Source: Anaerobiospirillum sp. NML120449 (GTDB taxonomy: Bacteria; Pseudomonadota; Gammaproteobacteria; Enterobacterales; Succinivibrionaceae). Taken from it: a DNA stretch of 64,000 nt. Location of the stretch: NCBI RefSeq assembly GCF_023051105.1, contig NZ_JALKIL010000012.1, positions 1-64,000 of the forward strand, in the 5' to 3' direction. Both the position numbers and the translations under genes were made by a program. The notes below the pieces were generated by a model that worked only from the letters and a program-made list of their open reading frames with translations, was not told where the DNA came from and did no database searches. How positions within the stretch are numbered: position 1 is the first letter of the stretch; every line of letters starts with the position of its first letter. Below, piece after piece: positions 7,565 through 16,481 of the stretch.

Positions 7565-10519
7565 TTGAGCGACCACAACCCCATGGATAAGCAGACACAA
7601 CCAGGCAGTGCCCCTGAAGGTGCTGTCCATACAGGTCATGACCATTATCAGGATAACAGCTCCCTCAATCAGGCTGAGGGCTGTAATACCTGCAATACAG
7701 GCACAACAGATTACAGCAGCTCTGGGCAGGACAGTGCCCCGGGCTGCCCAGAGCACAGCAATGCCTCTGGAGCTCACCAGCACGACCAGCTGCACGACCA
7801 GGGCAGCCTGGAGGCCGGTGACCACCATCACGACAGCAACCACAGCACAGACAGTGGCATGGACCACAATGGCAGCAGCGCAGGCGCTGAGCATCATGGC
7901 GACAAGGACAGCCAGGACAGTGCACCCCACCATCACCAGGACTGTGGTACCACTGAGGCTGGTGATGCCGGCATGGGCCATGATGTCCATGAGGGTCAGG
8001 CATGCCATGATGCCCAGGCTTGCCATGATGACCATGATGCCCAGGCATGCCATGATGCCCAGGCTTGCCATGATGACCATGATGCCCAGGCATGCCATGA
8101 TGCCAGTGGCGACCATGACTCCCATGGCAGCTGCTCCAGTGGCGACAGCTGCCACAGCACCGCTCTGACAGTCATGACTGAGGGCAATGATGCCGCTCAT
8201 GCTGAGGCTGCCACTCAGGACCACGGTGCTCAGGTCTGCCCGGCTCCGGCTGATTCAGCTGGCACCGCTGATGCTGGCGTCCATGGCGGCTGTGACGGGC
8301 ACTCTGCCCCTGACAGTCAGGCCGATTCTGGTGCTCATGCAGAATCAGCTGCTCAGGACTCTCCTGCAGTCGCCGGTTCGGGCAGCCGCTCCAGTGATCT
8401 GAGCACTGAGGATGCCCACTCCAAGGTTGAGCAGACATTGCAGGTGGCTGAGGCCGCTGCTGCCGCCGCTGTGGCGGCAGCCGATGCAGCACATCTGGCT
8501 GCTGCTGATGCCGTGGCCGCTGCCAAGGCACTGAATTTTGCTCACGGCTATGAGGGTGTGCTCATGCAAAGTCCTGAGTTTCAGGATTTCTCCTCTGCCA
8601 CCGAGCCTTTAAGCCATGGTACCGGGGGACTTAGTAACGCCCCTTACAGCTCAGTTCGCATTATTGACTCAGCAGGCACAGCTGAGCCGGTACCGCCTGT
8701 GGTAATGGGTACCCCGGCCTATATGCTCATGCCGGGCAGCTCTATTGCTGCCAGCGCCAGCCTGCGTCACCACAATAATGATCTCAAGAGTGATGTGGCT
8801 ACCTCCGGTCTGCATTATGACGACGACACTATTTCCTTTAATACCGCCAGTGAAACGCCTGAAATTGAAAATGACGGCCGTCATAAAGTGATTCACGGTA
8901 CCCCGGCCAGCCGTGGTATTGCCATGGGCCGTATCTGCTTTATGCAGCGTCATGCCCCTCTGGCCTCCAGGCGCGGTATTGAAGATGCCGATGCTGAAGT
9001 GGCTCGCTTTGAAAAGGCCAGAGCTGAGGCCATTGCCCAGCTGGGCTCTCTTTATGAGGTCACAGTAGAACGCCTTGGTGAACAGAATGCCGTAGTCTTT
9101 CAGATTCACCAGATGATGCTTGATGATCCTGATTATGTTGACGCCATTGAGCAGACCATCAGAGATGAAATGGTCAATGCTGAATATGCCGTTGAGGTAA
9201 CAGGCCACAAGTTTGCTGAGTTGTTCAGCCAGATGGACAACGATTACATGCAGGGCCGTGCCGCTGATGTAATTGACGTGTCCCGACGCCTGAGCGATAT
9301 CCTCAATGAAAACTCGGGCTTCAAGCAGCCACACCACCTGGTCAATGCCAATGAACCTGTGATTCTGGCCACAGACGATCTGGCCCCTTCTGAAACCGTT
9401 CAGCTCGACCAGAACCTCGTCAAGGGCATTATTACCTCCGAGGGCTCATCCCGCTCGCATACTGTTATCTTTGCCCGTACTCTGGGTCTGCCTGCTGTTA
9501 TCAGCATAGGCAACCGCCTGACCCCGGATCTGGAGGGCAAGCTGGCCATTATCGATGGTGGTGCCGGCCGCGTCATTATCGATCCTGATGAAAAGACCCA
9601 GGGGATATATGCTGACCGCAAGCGTACTGAAGATGCTCTGCGTGCCCGCCTCGAGCAGTTCCGTGGCCGTGAGACCAGGACCTTAAGCGGTCGCAAAATC
9701 AGCCTCTATGCCAATATCGGCGCCGTATCTGATCTCGATCTGGTCAAGAGCTCAGATGCCGAAGGCATTGGTCTGTTCCGCTCTGAATATATCTACCTGT
9801 CCTCATCAGATTATCCTTCTGAAGAAACCCAGTTCAATATCTACAGGGAGACTCTCTCTGCCATGGAGGGCAAGAGAGTGATTATCAGAACCCTGGATAT
9901 AGGCGCTGACAAGACAGCTGATTACTTCATGCTCAAGCATGAGGAAAATCCTGCCATGGGCATGAGAGCCATTCGTATCTGTCTTACCCAGCCTGAGGTC
10001 TTTAAAACCCAGCTGCGTGCCCTGTACCGCGCCTCGGTCTATGGCCGTCTGGCCATTCTCTTCCCTATGATTTCCTCAGTAGAGGAGGTCAAGGACTGCC
10101 GCCGTATCTGTGAGGAGGTCAAGGAAGAGCTGCGCCGTGAGGGCAGGGAATACTCAGATAACATTGAGCTGGGCATTATGATTGAGACTCCGGCCTCAGC
10201 TGTTATCTCCGACCTGCTGGCCGAGCATGTCGACTTCTTCAGCATAGGCACCAATGACCTTACCCAGTTCACCCTGGCTGTTGACCGTCAGAATGCCGAG
10301 CTGGGCCGCTTCTTAAACCCTTATCACCGTGCCGTTATCCGCCTGATTGAAATGACAGTCAACAATGCCCACAAGCATGGCATCTGGGTAGGTGTATGCG
10401 GTGAGCTGGCTGCAGATGAGGGCTTTACCCATGAGCTGGTGCGCATGGGCATAGACGAGATCTCAGTGGTGCCATCATCAGTACTGATGATACGCGCCCG
10501 AATCTCCACTCTGGGCTGA
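7565..10519 (+). CDS. ptsI: PTS enzyme I (phosphoenolpyruvate-protein phosphotransferase) with a giant His/Asp-rich N-terminal extension
   Basis: Residues about 441-984 form a complete enzyme I, which autophosphorylates from phosphoenolpyruvate and passes phosphate to HPr. The start KVIHGTPASRGIAMGRI is the EI N-domain. The phospho-acceptor His is 632 in SRSHTVIFAR; the PEP-domain Cys is 945 in GVCGELAAD. Their offsets from the domain start (about 192 and 505) match His189 and Cys502 of the E. coli protein. The first 440 residues are not EI. Residues 1-290 are His, Asp, Gly, Ser, Gln and Cys rich; residues 145-175 repeat ACHDAQACHDDHDAQ; about 295-340 are Ala-rich and probably helical. TTG is chosen because AGGA at 7552-7555 is 9 bases upstream; ATG at 7583 is the alternative. 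Neither ptsH nor crr is adjacent. An extension this long is outside the normal EI design (about 575 residues). Confidence 0.93.
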   Translation: MSDHNPMDKQTQPGSAPEGAVHTGHDHYQDNSSLNQAEGCNTCNTGTTDYSSSGQDSAPGCPEHSNASGAHQHDQLHDQGSLEAGDHHHDSNHSTDSGMDHNGSSAGAEHHGDKDSQDSAPHHHQDCGTTEAGDAGMGHDVHEGQACHDAQACHDDHDAQACHDAQACHDDHDAQACHDASGDHDSHGSCSSGDSCHSTALTVMTEGNDAAHAEAATQDHGAQVCPAPADSAGTADAGVHGGCDGHSAPDSQADSGAHAESAAQDSPAVAGSGSRSSDLSTEDAHSKVEQTLQVAEAAAAAAVAAADAAHLAAADAVAAAKALNFAHGYEGVLMQSPEFQDFSSATEPLSHGTGGLSNAPYSSVRIIDSAGTAEPVPPVVMGTPAYMLMPGSSIAASASLRHHNNDLKSDVATSGLHYDDDTISFNTASETPEIENDGRHKVIHGTPASRGIAMGRICFMQRHAPLASRRGIEDADAEVARFEKARAEAIAQLGSLYEVTVERLGEQNAVVFQIHQMMLDDPDYVDAIEQTIRDEMVNAEYAVEVTGHKFAELFSQMDNDYMQGRAADVIDVSRRLSDILNENSGFKQPHHLVNANEPVILATDDLAPSETVQLDQNLVKGIITSEGSSRSHTVIFARTLGLPAVISIGNRLTPDLEGKLAIIDGGAGRVIIDPDEKTQGIYADRKRTEDALRARLEQFRGRETRTLSGRKISLYANIGAVSDLDLVKSSDAEGIGLFRSEYIYLSSSDYPSEETQFNIYRETLSAMEGKRVIIRTLDIGADKTADYFMLKHEENPAMGMRAIRICLTQPEVFKTQLRALYRASVYGRLAILFPMISSVEEVKDCRRICEEVKEELRREGREYSDNIELGIMIETPASAVISDLLAEHVDFFSIGTNDLTQFTLAVDRQNAELGRFLNPYHRAVIRLIEMTVNNAHKHGIWVGVCGELAADEGFTHELVRMGIDEISVVPSSVLMIRARISTLG
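8001..8103 (+). repeat. 45-bp in-frame tandem repeat inside the enzyme I gene
   Basis: Two exact 45-bp copies (8001-8045 and 8046-8090) plus a partial third encode the 15-residue unit ACHDAQACHDDHDAQ. Each unit is itself built from smaller CATGATGCCCAGG words, so slippage could change its copy number in steps of 15 codons or less. Confidence 0.95.
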
Positions 10520-12498
10520 CGCCTGTCGACTGCCGCGCCTTGCGCGCCCTGCGCAGCATGGCGCAATGCGCCTTGCGCCCCATACGCTGCGCCATCAGGC
10601 CAGGATTGAGACTCGGGCTGTGATGGCCATCTGGCGCGCAGGCCACCTCTCGCCGCTGCGAGCATGCTGCGCCATGCTGCGGGCGGCCCGTCGCCTGGCA
10701 GCATTGCACCGACTGCGTCATCCTTACGCCGGAGGCTTGTAGCAGCCGCACATGCCAGACGCCTCGTTATGCTGTGGGCCGAACGTTGCCTGGTGCCCTT
10801 GCGCGGCTGTGTCGTTACACTGCGCAGGGCTCGTTGTCTTGTGGCGCGGGTATAGTGCCTGTTCATGCCCCTGTACAGCCTTCCTGGTCAACTATAGGGG
10901 CTATGATGTCATGGTCTGAGGCGTGGGGACTTTTGGTGCCGCTGCACCGGCTGTGTTGTCACGCTGCGCAAGGCTCGTTGTCTTGCGGCGCGGGCAGAGT
11001 GCCTGTTCATGCCCTTGCGCAGCCGGCCTGGTCAACTATAGGGGCTGTGATGTCAGGGCTGAGGCGTGGGGGCTTTTGGTGCCGTAGCACCGGCTGTGTC
11101 GTCACGCTGCGCAAGGATCGTTGTCTTGCGGAGCAGGCAGAGTGCCTGTTCATGCCCCTGTACAGCCAGCATGGTCAACTATAGGGGCTATGATGTCATG
11201 GTCTGAGGCGCTGGGGCCTTTAAGGTGCCGCTACACGAATGTGTCGTCACGCTGCGTAAGGCCCGTCGCCGGGAACGCGGGCATAGTGCCTGTTCATGCC
11301 CTTGCACAGCCGGCCTGGTCAACTATAGGGGCTGTGATGTCAGGGCTGAGGGTTGGGGCCTTTGGTGCCGTAGCACCGGCTTTGTCGTCACGATGTGCAG
11401 GGCTCGTTGTCTTGCGGCGCAGGCATAGTGCCTGTTCATGCCCCTGTACAGCCAGTGTGGTCAACTATAGGGGCTGTGATGTCATGGTCTGAGGCGCTGG
11501 GACTTACGGTGCTGTGGCACCGGCTGTGTCGTCACGCTGCGCAAGGCCCGACGCCGGGTGGCGTTACGCTACCTGCGGCGTTACGCTGTGCGTCGCACGT
11601 TGCAAGGCGCCGCTTGCAGGGCTCGACGCCATGCTGTGCGCTGACTGCCAGGCCTGCGATGCATGCTGAGAGCTTGTCAGCTGTGCGTCCTACGGACCAT
11701 AGTGACCAGTATGGGAGCCGCGATACGCTGTGCGCTGCCAGTCGTCTGGCGTTAAATGGCGGCTGTGGCGTCATAGCGCGCGGCACATAGTATGGGGACG
11801 CAGTCCAGATGAAAGTCTCTGTTGCACCGCCCCTGGGCCTGCTTTGGGTCTTTTATGCTGTGAGCTGCGCATAGTATGTGGCGTAACGCCATGACACTGA
11901 CCTCCATGCCAGTCATGCTGACCCTTATGTCGTTACGCTGTGTGCGGCTTGCCTTTTGAACAGATGTATGGCTGAGGCATCATGGCGCGCGGCATGTCGC
12001 TGGCTGCCGCTGGCCAGTGCGGCGTTACGATATGCGCCGTATGCCAGTAGCTCTTGCGCCCTTGCCCCTTGTGCCAGCAGCCCTGCTGCAATGCTGCCTG
12101 TGATGTCATATGCTGCGGTGTTGCTCTATCCCTGCCCCGGGACAGCAGAGCAGGGCAAGGGCTTACCTTGTACTTTGGCCTCATGAGGGCTGTGTCCGGG
12201 CATGCTGCCTGGGGCTTGCCTGGCCTGCCGGGCTTTTATGGCCTGCACAGTCCTGCTGCTCTTTACAGGGCTGTAAAGGGCCTTCAGGCTGCGCCGGGCT
12301 GTAAATGACCTGAGTGGCCTTACATTACTGCTGCCCCTGCGCTGTGGCAGTGCGCCTGTGGTACCGGGACGCGGGGCTCTTTGCGGCGCCGGTGAAATGT
12401 TTATAATTGGTGCCCTGTCTGTCAGGAGTGACTGTAAGCTCTGGCAGGCAGGACTGCCCCGGGCTTTTGTGGTTTGTCTTATACAGGAAAAAAGAAAT
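10520..12498. other. Intergenic region, 2 kb, dominated by a 144-bp tandem repeat
   Basis: Holds the repeat block at about 10775-11560. The flanks (10520-10770, 11560-12480) are GC rich with many GCGC and TGCGCC words. No frame is supported by a ribosome site. No terminator with a T run follows the enzyme I stop. Confidence 0.6.
10775..11560. repeat. Tandem repeat, 142-144-bp unit, five copies
   Basis: The marker word TCAACTATAGGGGCT begins at 10888, 11032, 11175, 11319 and 11461, giving periods of 144, 143, 144 and 142. Every copy also carries GTGCCTGTTCATGCCC about 30 bases before the marker and a GATGTCA phrase after it. Period changes of 1-2 bases break any reading frame, so the array is non-coding. 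Copies differ by scattered substitutions, which means it is not a very recent expansion. Confidence 0.92.
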
Positions 12499-13815
12499 AT
12501 GGCTCAATGCGTTGTGATCTCTGATGAAATTACCGGAGCCAGCTCAGTAGGTGCGATGCTGCAGAAGAACCGCTCTACTGTGTGCTCTCTGGTAAGTTCT
12601 CGTGGCCTTAAGGATCCGGCCACTCAGAAATACGACTGCCTGGTGTATTCCACCAACAGCCGTAATCTCATGCCATCTCAAAGCTATCAGATGGTTTTCT
12701 ATGCAGGCAAACTGCTCAAGTCCAGTGACGTAAAACTCTATGCCAAGCGTATTGACCCGGCCATGCGCGGTAATACCTGTACCGAGACCCAGGCCCTGCT
12801 CGATGCCCTTGGAGACAACCGTGTGGCCATTGTGGTACCGGCCTTCCCTGAGCTCAAGCGCTCCAATGTGGGCGGTTATATCCTGGTAGATGGCAAGCCT
12901 GTAGAAAAGTCCCTGGTGGGCCTTGATGATCTGCGCCCTTATGACGGAGGCCGTGTAGCTGATCTCTTTACCGAGAAATTCCGCTACAAGTCCGAGGCTC
13001 TGCATCTTAAGGATCTCTTCCATGGCAGTGACTGTCTGGCTGCCAAGATTCGGGACCTTGCCCAGAGTGGTACCCGCGCCATTGTGCTTGACTGTACCTC
13101 TCAGCAGGACATCAACACCATTGCCGATGCCGTCATCAAGTCAGGCATCAAATTCATTGCTGTAGACCCGGGTCCTTTCACCGCCACCATGGCCCGCAAG
13201 GTCATGCGTGCCGGCAGTGCCGAGGACGGTCTTAATCAGAAGATCTTCGGTCTGGTGGGCGGCTCCAATCCTCTTATTGCCGCCCAGGTGGAAATGCTGC
13301 GCCTTGAGGAAAAGGCTCTGTTTGTACCGGTCAAGAATATTGACCTCATTGATGATGATCAGAAGCGTGCTGCCGAGATTGAGCGTGTAGTGACCAATGT
13401 GGTGGCCCGTGCTGATGACTTCACCACTGTCTTTGCCGTATCAGACCACCTGGGCGCCAATTCCCAGATTCTCATGCAGTTTGACCGTATGCTCGAGGAG
13501 AGCAACCGCAGCCCGGCCGAGGCCATGGACCTCATTGCCACAGCCTATGGCCAGATTACCCGCATGGTCATAGAGCGCTGCCCTTCCTTTAAGGCTGTTT
13601 ACTCCACAGGTGCTGAATACACAGTGGCTATCTGCCGTGAGCTCAAGTCCCTTGGTCTGGAGATACAGGGCCAGGTACTGCCGCTGACAGCCTACGGCCA
13701 GCTGCTTGATGGCCCTTACGCAGGTATGCACTATGTGGCCTCAGCCACCTCCGCTACCGACCCGGCTACCCTCATCGAGAGTATCCAGTACCTGAGAAGA
13801 AAGATGGTCATTTAG
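12499..13815 (+). CDS. Four-carbon acid sugar kinase family protein (DUF1537; OtnK/DtnK-like)
   Basis: 438 residues, a normal size for the family, whose members phosphorylate 3-oxo-tetronates or erythronate/threonate-type acids with ATP. The N-terminal domain begins VVISDEITGAS, the counterpart of the family's (A/S)DDLTGA substrate motif with the second Asp replaced by Glu. Around residue 95 AKRIDPAMRGN corresponds to the K-DST-RGN motif, here KRIDPAMRGN. The C-terminal nucleotide-binding domain contains GLVGGSNPLIAAQ near 250 and a Gly-containing YSTGAEYTV segment near 370. Usual partners (PdxA2-like dehydrogenase, aldolase, transporter) are absent, so the substrate is open. The ATG is preferred because AGGAAA lies 8 bases upstream; the frame is open further 5' without support. 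Confidence 0.78.
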   Translation: MAQCVVISDEITGASSVGAMLQKNRSTVCSLVSSRGLKDPATQKYDCLVYSTNSRNLMPSQSYQMVFYAGKLLKSSDVKLYAKRIDPAMRGNTCTETQALLDALGDNRVAIVVPAFPELKRSNVGGYILVDGKPVEKSLVGLDDLRPYDGGRVADLFTEKFRYKSEALHLKDLFHGSDCLAAKIRDLAQSGTRAIVLDCTSQQDINTIADAVIKSGIKFIAVDPGPFTATMARKVMRAGSAEDGLNQKIFGLVGGSNPLIAAQVEMLRLEEKALFVPVKNIDLIDDDQKRAAEIERVVTNVVARADDFTTVFAVSDHLGANSQILMQFDRMLEESNRSPAEAMDLIATAYGQITRMVIERCPSFKAVYSTGAEYTVAICRELKSLGLEIQGQVLPLTAYGQLLDGPYAGMHYVASATSATDPATLIESIQYLRRKMVI

Positions 13816-14307
13816 CCCTGCCCCTGGGCCAGGGTAATGTCCTGGGGCCAGGGAAATGACCTGGCCAATGGCTTTGGCGGCCATGGTCCTGCGAGGATGA
13901 CTGCCCGGGTCATGGCTTTGGCTGTCCTTGTGCATGGTAGATGGCTGTCCGGGTCATGGCTTAACCTGTCCGGGTCCTGGGATATGGCTGCCCAAGGTTA
14001 CAGGCGTGAAAAAGCTGTGCTCAGTGAATGGTGAGGTTGGGGCTTTGCGGATAAGGGGTTGAGGTCTCTGTATATGCCGTGGACAGGTTTTTACCGTGAG
14101 GCCTTTGGGGTGAGCGGATGAATGGCATAAAAGAGGTGCCTTGAGACCGCAACTATGTCCTCAACCGGCAGGGGTCCTGGGACTTATGGTTGACAGGCTG
14201 GGGGACTTGGAAAGGCCGGACTGATGGGGCGTGGCTGTGAGGCATTGGCCCTGAGTACTACAGGTTCAACTGATGAGGGCCTTGACCCTAAAGGGGCCTT
14301 TATGGGC

Positions 14308-14485
14308 CTTGGGGCTAATTACTGGATGTCCAGTTGCTGCTATGCATACGCCATCAGTGAGGCATTGCGCTTGCCCGGCTTTGGGCCTTGCAGGGGCTTG
14401 GGGCTAATTACTTGATGTCCAGTTGCTGCTATGCATACGACATCAGTGAGGCATTGCGGTTGCCCGGCTTTGGACCTTTAGGGCG
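14308..14485. repeat. 89-bp direct repeat, two copies
   Basis: Copies start at 14308 and 14397 with CTTGGGGCTAATTACT and continue through GATGTCCAGTTGCTGC and ATCAGTGAGGCATTGCG. They differ at only a few positions. Non-coding (89 is not a multiple of three). Confidence 0.92.
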
Positions 14486-14762
14486 GCCTGGTAAGGACAG
14501 GATGACTGGACCTTTGCAGGGACTTGATGCTGCCCGCATGGGGCCTTGCAGGTTCAACAGATGTTAGCCTTAACCCTAAATTTGGCTTGACCATGCAGAG
14601 GCATTTTGGGTGCTTTGTGGCTAAGATCAATAGCGTTGGGACATATAACCTGCGTGGGGCTTGAAAGGTGGGGTTTTTGGGAAATGGCCCTGGAAAAGCC
14701 AGACCGGGAGTCCTTAGCCAGAAAGCACTGCTCTGAAAGCCTGCATCATTACTGGGCCTTAC

Positions 14763-14790
14763 TTGCTTTTTTCCCAGGTAGTAATACAAT
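14763..14790 (+). promoter_or_regulatory. Promoter of tRNA-Gly
   Basis: TTGCTT at 14763-14768, 16-base spacer, TACAAT at 14785-14790. The tRNA begins 10 bases after the -10 box, which fits a short leader. Confidence 0.6.
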
Positions 14791-14799
14791 CCAACGTGT

Positions 14800-14873
14800 G
14801 CGGCCTTAGTTTAGTGGTAGAACAGAAGCTTCCCAAGCTCCTGGCGCGGGTTCGAGCCCCGTAGGCCGCTCCA
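14800..14873 (+). tRNA. tRNA-Gly(CCC)
   Basis: 74 bases with the CCA end encoded (14871-14873). The acceptor arms GCGGCCT (14800-14806) and AGGCCGC (14863-14869) pair perfectly. The D arm is GTTT/GAAC and the T arm GCGGG-TTCGAGC-CCCGT. The anticodon loop TTCCCAA puts CCC at 14832-14834. The body resembles E. coli glyU. One oddity is an A-C mismatch in the anticodon stem (14826 with 14840). Confidence 0.95.
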
Positions 14874-15121
14874 CATAGCCAAATGCACAGAACAAGCTAT
14901 GCTGCACCTGGCCTGAAACGCTTTTGTAGCCCCCTGCAGCAGCCGTCAACCTGCTCCCCTCCTGAAGCTGCTAAGCTCGTCTCATCCTCTCAGATTCTCA
15001 CCTGACTGTAAGACTCCTTACAGGTCTTATCCAATCTAAACTCTCCCTTAAACAAAACCGAATACTTGTTCATACAGTCCATGGAGCCAGGTTCCAATGG
15101 AAGCTCGCTTTACGCCACCAG

Positions 15122-15230
15122 CTGCAAAATTTGCAGTTATTTTCATGCAAAGATATGCAATTGACTGCAAATTATGAAAGACGGCTGCATTGTTTTGCAG
15201 ATAAATGAAAGTTTTGCATTTTTGCGCAAA
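15122..15230. promoter_or_regulatory. Cluster of TGCA(AA) words phased at about 10 bp
   Basis: TGCA begins at 15123, 15132, 15146, 15156, 15166, 15186, 15196 and 15215. The two in-phase gaps (about 15175 and 15206) hold ATGAAA instead. The first two words form the palindrome CTGCAAAATTTGCAG (15122-15136). A/T-rich DNA with one motif per helical turn could be a cooperative protein-binding array or curved DNA. No family was recognised. Confidence 0.5.
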
Positions 15231-15476
15231 AAATGAGTATGGTTCTGTGCTCTTGGCTGATGGCTGTTAAGAGGCGGGGTGTAGTCGTTTGTTGCTAAGG
15301 GAAGACGCAACGTTTTTAAGCGCAGCTGACTGGAGAGAAGTGAAGAAGATTGCCCGTAAAGAGCTGGAATCAAAAGGCGTGATGTCCTGGGGTCCTTGAG
15401 CACGCTGCTGTTAACCTGACTAATCTTACTTGAGTTAAGCTGGGTGGACCTTAAGCTGCATTGTTCATAAAACACC

Positions 15477-15506
15477 AAAGCCCCTGACCTTTGGGGATCA
15501 GGGGCT
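15477..15506 (-). terminator. Terminator of flagellin gene A1
   Basis: AGCCCCTGA at 15479-15487 pairs with TCAGGGGCT at 15498-15506. Read on the minus strand, the stem is followed by TTGGTGTTTTA. The same hairpin ends all four genes of this cluster. Confidence 0.85.
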
Positions 15507-15560
15507 CCGGAGATGCTGCAGGACCATACAGGCCTGCAGCTCAGGCACGGGCTGCCTTGA

Positions 15561-16481
15561 TTAGCCTAACAGGGACAGACCCAGTTGTGGACGGGTGTTA
15601 GCCTGCATGAGCATGGAGGTAGCAGCCTGCTGAATGATGGACTGCTGGGAGAGGTTGGCGGACTCTTCGGCGAAGTCTGCGTCACGAATACGGCTACGGG
15701 CGTCAGCCTGGTTGGCGGAAACGTTTGCCTGGTTGCGTATTGAACTTTCAAGACGGTTCTGGATTGCACCTAGGCCAGCACGCTCGGAGTCAATCTGAGC
15801 AATAAGGAAATCCATAGCCTGAATAGCAGTCTGAGCAGCATCAGCCTTGGAAAACTGGATTACTTTATTACCCTTATCATAGAAATTTTCAAGCTTAACT
15901 TGGTTCTGAGCTGCACCAAACTTTTTGGTAGCGTCAGCAATACGTGTGAAGTGGGCGTTACCTACGTCGAAGGTAATGGTGTCGCCCTTATTGGCGCCTA
16001 CCTGCAGAGTTAACTGACCGGCGGATTCCTTGTCACCTACTAACAGACCAGTGTTCTTACCGCCATCAAGGATAAGAGCGCCACCGAAGCGGGTCTGACC
16101 AGCAATACGGTCAATTTCGGCTACCAGAGCAGTGGCTTCCTTGGAGAGGGCGGCCTTGTCCTCACCGGTGTTGGTGCCGTTGGCAGCCTGGACAGCCAGA
16201 GTACGGATCTTCTGGAGCATGCTGGTGGTTTCGTCCATGGCGCCTTCAATGGTCTGGGCAAGAGCAATACCATCTGCGGCGTTGCGGTTACCCTGGTTCA
16301 GGCCGTTAACCTGGGTGGTCAGGCGGGAGCTGATTTGTAAGCCAGCGGCGTCGTCCTTGGCAGAGTTAATTCTCAGGCCTGAACTGAGTCTCTGGTAAGT
16401 GGTAGTCAGCTGATTCTGGACATTGTTGAGATATCTGCGGCCATTTAAGCTGCTAACGTTTGTATTTACGTAAACGCCCAT
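15561..16481 (-). CDS. fliC: Flagellin A1
   Basis: 306 residues. Flagellin is the subunit that polymerises into the flagellar filament after export by the type III flagellar apparatus. The N-terminal D0/D1 helices ([15 protein letters not shown], then [20 protein letters not shown]) and C-terminal helices ([20 protein letters not shown], ending PQLGLSLLG) are canonical. The D2/D3 outer domains are essentially absent, so this is a short, smooth-filament flagellin; only about residues 175-225 vary between copies. GGAG lies 8 bases before the ATG. The gene stands alone with its own upstream element and terminator. Confidence 0.96.
   Translation of the reverse strand: MGVYVNTNVSSLNGRRYLNNVQNQLTTTYQRLSSGLRINSAKDDAAGLQISSRLTTQVNGLNQGNRNAADGIALAQTIEGAMDETTSMLQKIRTLAVQAANGTNTGEDKAALSKEATALVAEIDRIAGQTRFGGALILDGGKNTGLLVGDKESAGQLTLQVGANKGDTITFDVGNAHFTRIADATKKFGAAQNQVKLENFYDKGNKVIQFSKADAAQTAIQAMDFLIAQIDSERAGLGAIQNRLESSIRNQANVSANQADARSRIRDADFAEESANLSQQSIIQQAATSMLMQANTRPQLGLSLLG

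Larger units (their letters stand above)
13816..14799. other. Intergenic region before tRNA-Gly
   Basis: Nearly 1 kb, G-rich, with recurring GGGGC, TGGGCC and CCAGG words. It contains two copies of an 89-bp direct repeat (14308-14485) and the tRNA promoter. Just after the kinase stop (13819-13870) overlapping CCTGGGCCAGG/CCTGGGGCCAGG inverted words could fold. No coding frame is supported. Confidence 0.55.
14874..15560. other. Intergenic region between tRNA-Gly and the first flagellin gene
   Basis: No gene supported. Holds a block of about 10-bp-phased TGCA words at 15122-15230 and the flagellin terminator at 15477-15506. No obvious terminator follows the tRNA. Confidence 0.6.

Noticed and set aside
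7665-8227. Long open frames on both strands opposite the enzyme I head
   Set aside because: They mirror the repetitive His/Asp-rich coding sequence; the + frame continues without a break into a clear enzyme I domain.
10774-11790. Overlapping open frames across the 144-bp repeats
   Set aside because: The period shifts by 1-2 bases, so successive repeats are read in different frames; no start signals.
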